A stretch of 7,271 nucleotides of DNA, taken from GCA-020352575 sp964600365. Its GTDB lineage: Bacteria > Actinomycetota > Acidimicrobiia > Spongiisociales > JAENVV01. The position numbers and the translations under genes were made by a program. The notes under the pieces were generated by a model that was not told the DNA's origin, searched no databases, and saw nothing but the letters and a program-made list of their open reading frames with translations. Below, piece after piece: positions 5,891 to 7,271 of the stretch (the first letter of the stretch is position 1; the number at the start of each line of letters is the position of its first letter). Location of the stretch: assembly GCA_964600365.1 (NCBI GenBank), contig CAZRJG010000086.1, positions 1 through 7,271 of the forward strand, given 5' to 3'.

Positions 5891-7204
5891 TCAGGCGAGC
5901 TCGGCGCGCACGACGTCGCACAGGTGCATGGCACACTCGTTCGCGTCGTCCCGCGAGGCTGCTTCCACCATGATCCGGACGAGGGGTTCGGTGCCGGACG
6001 CCCGCACGAGCACCCGGCCTTCGTCGCCGAGTCGCTGCTCGACCTCGGAGACGGCCTCCCAGACCCGGACGCTGTCGGCAAGCGTTGCGCCGTCGGCGAC
6101 GTGGACGTTGCGGAGGACCTGCGGGTACTCGACCATCGGTGACCGCAACTCCGCAAGCGGTGATCCCGTCGAGGCCATCACTTCGAGGAGGGCGAGTGCA
6201 GTGAGCAGGCCATCCCCCACCGGTGCCCGGTCGGGGAAGACGACATGTCCCGACTGCTCGCCACCCAGCGCGGCGTCGTGCTCATGGAGTCCCTCGACCA
6301 CGTATCGATCGCCCACCTTGGTGGTGATGACACGGATCCCCGCCTCCTCCATCGCCTTGTGGAAGCCCAGGTTGGACATCACCGTCGCGACGACGGTGTC
6401 GTTGCGGAGGGATCCCCTGTCGTGGAGGTGGCGCGCGATCACCGCCATGAGGACGTCCCCGTTCGCGACCCGACCCTCCTCATCGACGGCGATGAGCCGA
6501 TCGGCATCCCCGTCGAATGCGAGTCCCAGCCTCCCGTCCACCACCTTTGCGAGACCTTCTGGGTGGGTGGCCCCGCATCCTTCGTTGATGTTCATGCCAT
6601 CGGGGGAGGTGCCGATGGTGGACACGTCGGCACCGAGCGACCGGAGGAGGTCGGGCGCCGCCTTGAAGGCCGCGCCGTGGGCACAGTCGAGCACCACCGA
6701 GAAACCGCGGAGGGAGAAGGCGAAGCCGTCGCGCAGCATCGCCAGGTAGCGGTCCTCTGCGTCGGGCATGGGGAAGGCGATCCCCACGTCCTCACCGACT
6801 GCGGTCCGCCACGGCGCGCCCTGCTTGATGCGGGCTTCGATGGCGGCCTCGTGCTCGTCGCTCAGCTTGTGCCCTGAGCGTCCAAGCAGCTTGATCCCGT
6901 TGTCGGGGGCCGGGTTGTGTGACGCGGTGATCACCGCTCCGAGCGTTGCATCACCTGCGGCCACGAGGCGAGCGATGCCACCCGAGGGGAGCACGCCGAC
7001 GTCAACCGTGTCGATGCCCACGGAATGGGCGCCGGCCTGGAAGGCCGCAGAGAGCATGCCGCCGGAGCGACGGGTGTCCCGGCCCACGAGGATGGGGCCG
7101 ATCGAGACCGACTCCCCCGCGGCACGGCCCAGGGCAAGCGCAAGCTCCGGGGTGAGGTCGCGGTTGGCGACGCCCCGCACGCCATCCGTGCCGAACAACG
7201 GCAC
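5891..7204 (-). CDS. glmM: Phosphoglucosamine mutase
   Basis: A 437-residue alpha-D-phosphohexomutase converting glucosamine-6-phosphate to glucosamine-1-phosphate in the cytoplasm, using the GlmS product to supply UDP-GlcNAc. The N-terminus LFGTDGVRGVAN is diagnostic of GlmM. The phosphoserine loop is VITASHNPAPDNGIKLLG, with S95 as the phosphorylated residue. The Mg loop is FDGDADR (D231, D233, D235). The sugar-binding loop is GGEQSGH (314-320), and the phosphate-binding loop is RASGTEPLVRIMVE from R401. Length is slightly below the usual 445 or so but all four domains are present. The start is GTG at 7204, 8 nt after the rpsI stop; it must be there because FGTDGVRG begins at residue 4. The rpsI-glmM pairing is typical of Actinomycetota and suggests co-transcription with ribosomal protein genes. 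Confidence 0.97.
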   Translation of the reverse strand: MPLFGTDGVRGVANRDLTPELALALGRAAGESVSIGPILVGRDTRRSGGMLSAAFQAGAHSVGIDTVDVGVLPSGGIARLVAAGDATLGAVITASHNPAPDNGIKLLGRSGHKLSDEHEAAIEARIKQGAPWRTAVGEDVGIAFPMPDAEDRYLAMLRDGFAFSLRGFSVVLDCAHGAAFKAAPDLLRSLGADVSTIGTSPDGMNINEGCGATHPEGLAKVVDGRLGLAFDGDADRLIAVDEEGRVANGDVLMAVIARHLHDRGSLRNDTVVATVMSNLGFHKAMEEAGIRVITTKVGDRYVVEGLHEHDAALGGEQSGHVVFPDRAPVGDGLLTALALLEVMASTGSPLAELRSPMVEYPQVLRNVHVADGATLADSVRVWEAVSEVEQRLGDEGRVLVRASGTEPLVRIMVEAASRDDANECAMHLCDVVRAELA

Positions 7205-7212
7205 TCGGACGC

Positions 7213-7271
7213 CTACCGCTTGGTGTACTGCGGGGCCCGGCGGGCCTTGCGGAGGCCGTACTTCTTCCGCT
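7213..7271 (-). CDS. rpsI: 30S ribosomal protein S9, C-terminal fragment (rest outside window)
   Basis: The minus strand from the window edge encodes RKKYGLRKARRAPQYTKR followed by TAG (7213-7215). This is the invariant basic tail of ribosomal protein S9, whose final Lys-Arg contacts the anticodon stem of P-site tRNA. The first two bases at the edge (AG) fit a Glu, Lys or Gln codon before RKKYG. Only 18 residues are seen, but the motif is highly specific, and glmM follows after 8 nt as in many actinobacteria. Confidence 0.95.
   Translation of the reverse strand, partial: RKKYGLRKARRAPQYTKR

Overview
The window is GC-rich, densely coded bacterial DNA. The order rpsI-glmM-glmS-(acpS)-nnr-alr, and several genes with a TANNNT -10 box 6-7 nt before an ATG and no Shine-Dalgarno sequence, point to Actinomycetota. 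A deep non-Streptomyces, non-Mycobacterium branch such as Acidimicrobiia is plausible, but I cannot fix the taxon. Most of the window is conserved housekeeping sequence on the minus strand, devoted to cell-wall precursor supply and cofactor repair.

Positions 1-684 (plus strand) hold the tail of an unidentified gene followed by two small, unrecognised membrane proteins. These three look like one transcription unit: a Shine-Dalgarno overlaps the first stop codon and the last two genes overlap by 10 nt. This unit converges on alr. The meeting point carries a perfect 19-bp inverted repeat lying in the last codons of alr, which looks like a shared terminator.

Positions 697-3290 (minus strand) encode alanine racemase (alr) and, upstream of it, the bifunctional NAD(P)HX repair enzyme (nnr). 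Each has its own candidate leaderless promoter. acpS (3398-3781) lies on the plus strand, divergent from nnr and convergent with glmS, so it is inverted relative to the rest of the cluster.

Positions 3796-7271 (minus strand) encode glmS, glmM and the C-terminus of ribosomal protein S9 (rpsI). GlmS makes glucosamine-6-phosphate, GlmM converts it to glucosamine-1-phosphate for UDP-GlcNAc and peptidoglycan, and Alr supplies D-alanine to the same wall.

The most striking element is the 268-nt gap between glmM and glmS. It holds what reads, base by base, as a complete glmS self-cleaving ribozyme/riboswitch: the conserved cleavage-site core, P1, P2, P2.1, the P2-adjacent hairpin with its pseudoknot partner, P3, and a P4 capped by a GCGA tetraloop. 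It lies about 53 nt upstream of a well-placed glmS Shine-Dalgarno and start. This class is known mainly from Bacillota, so its presence in an actinobacterial-type cluster is the key observation of the window.
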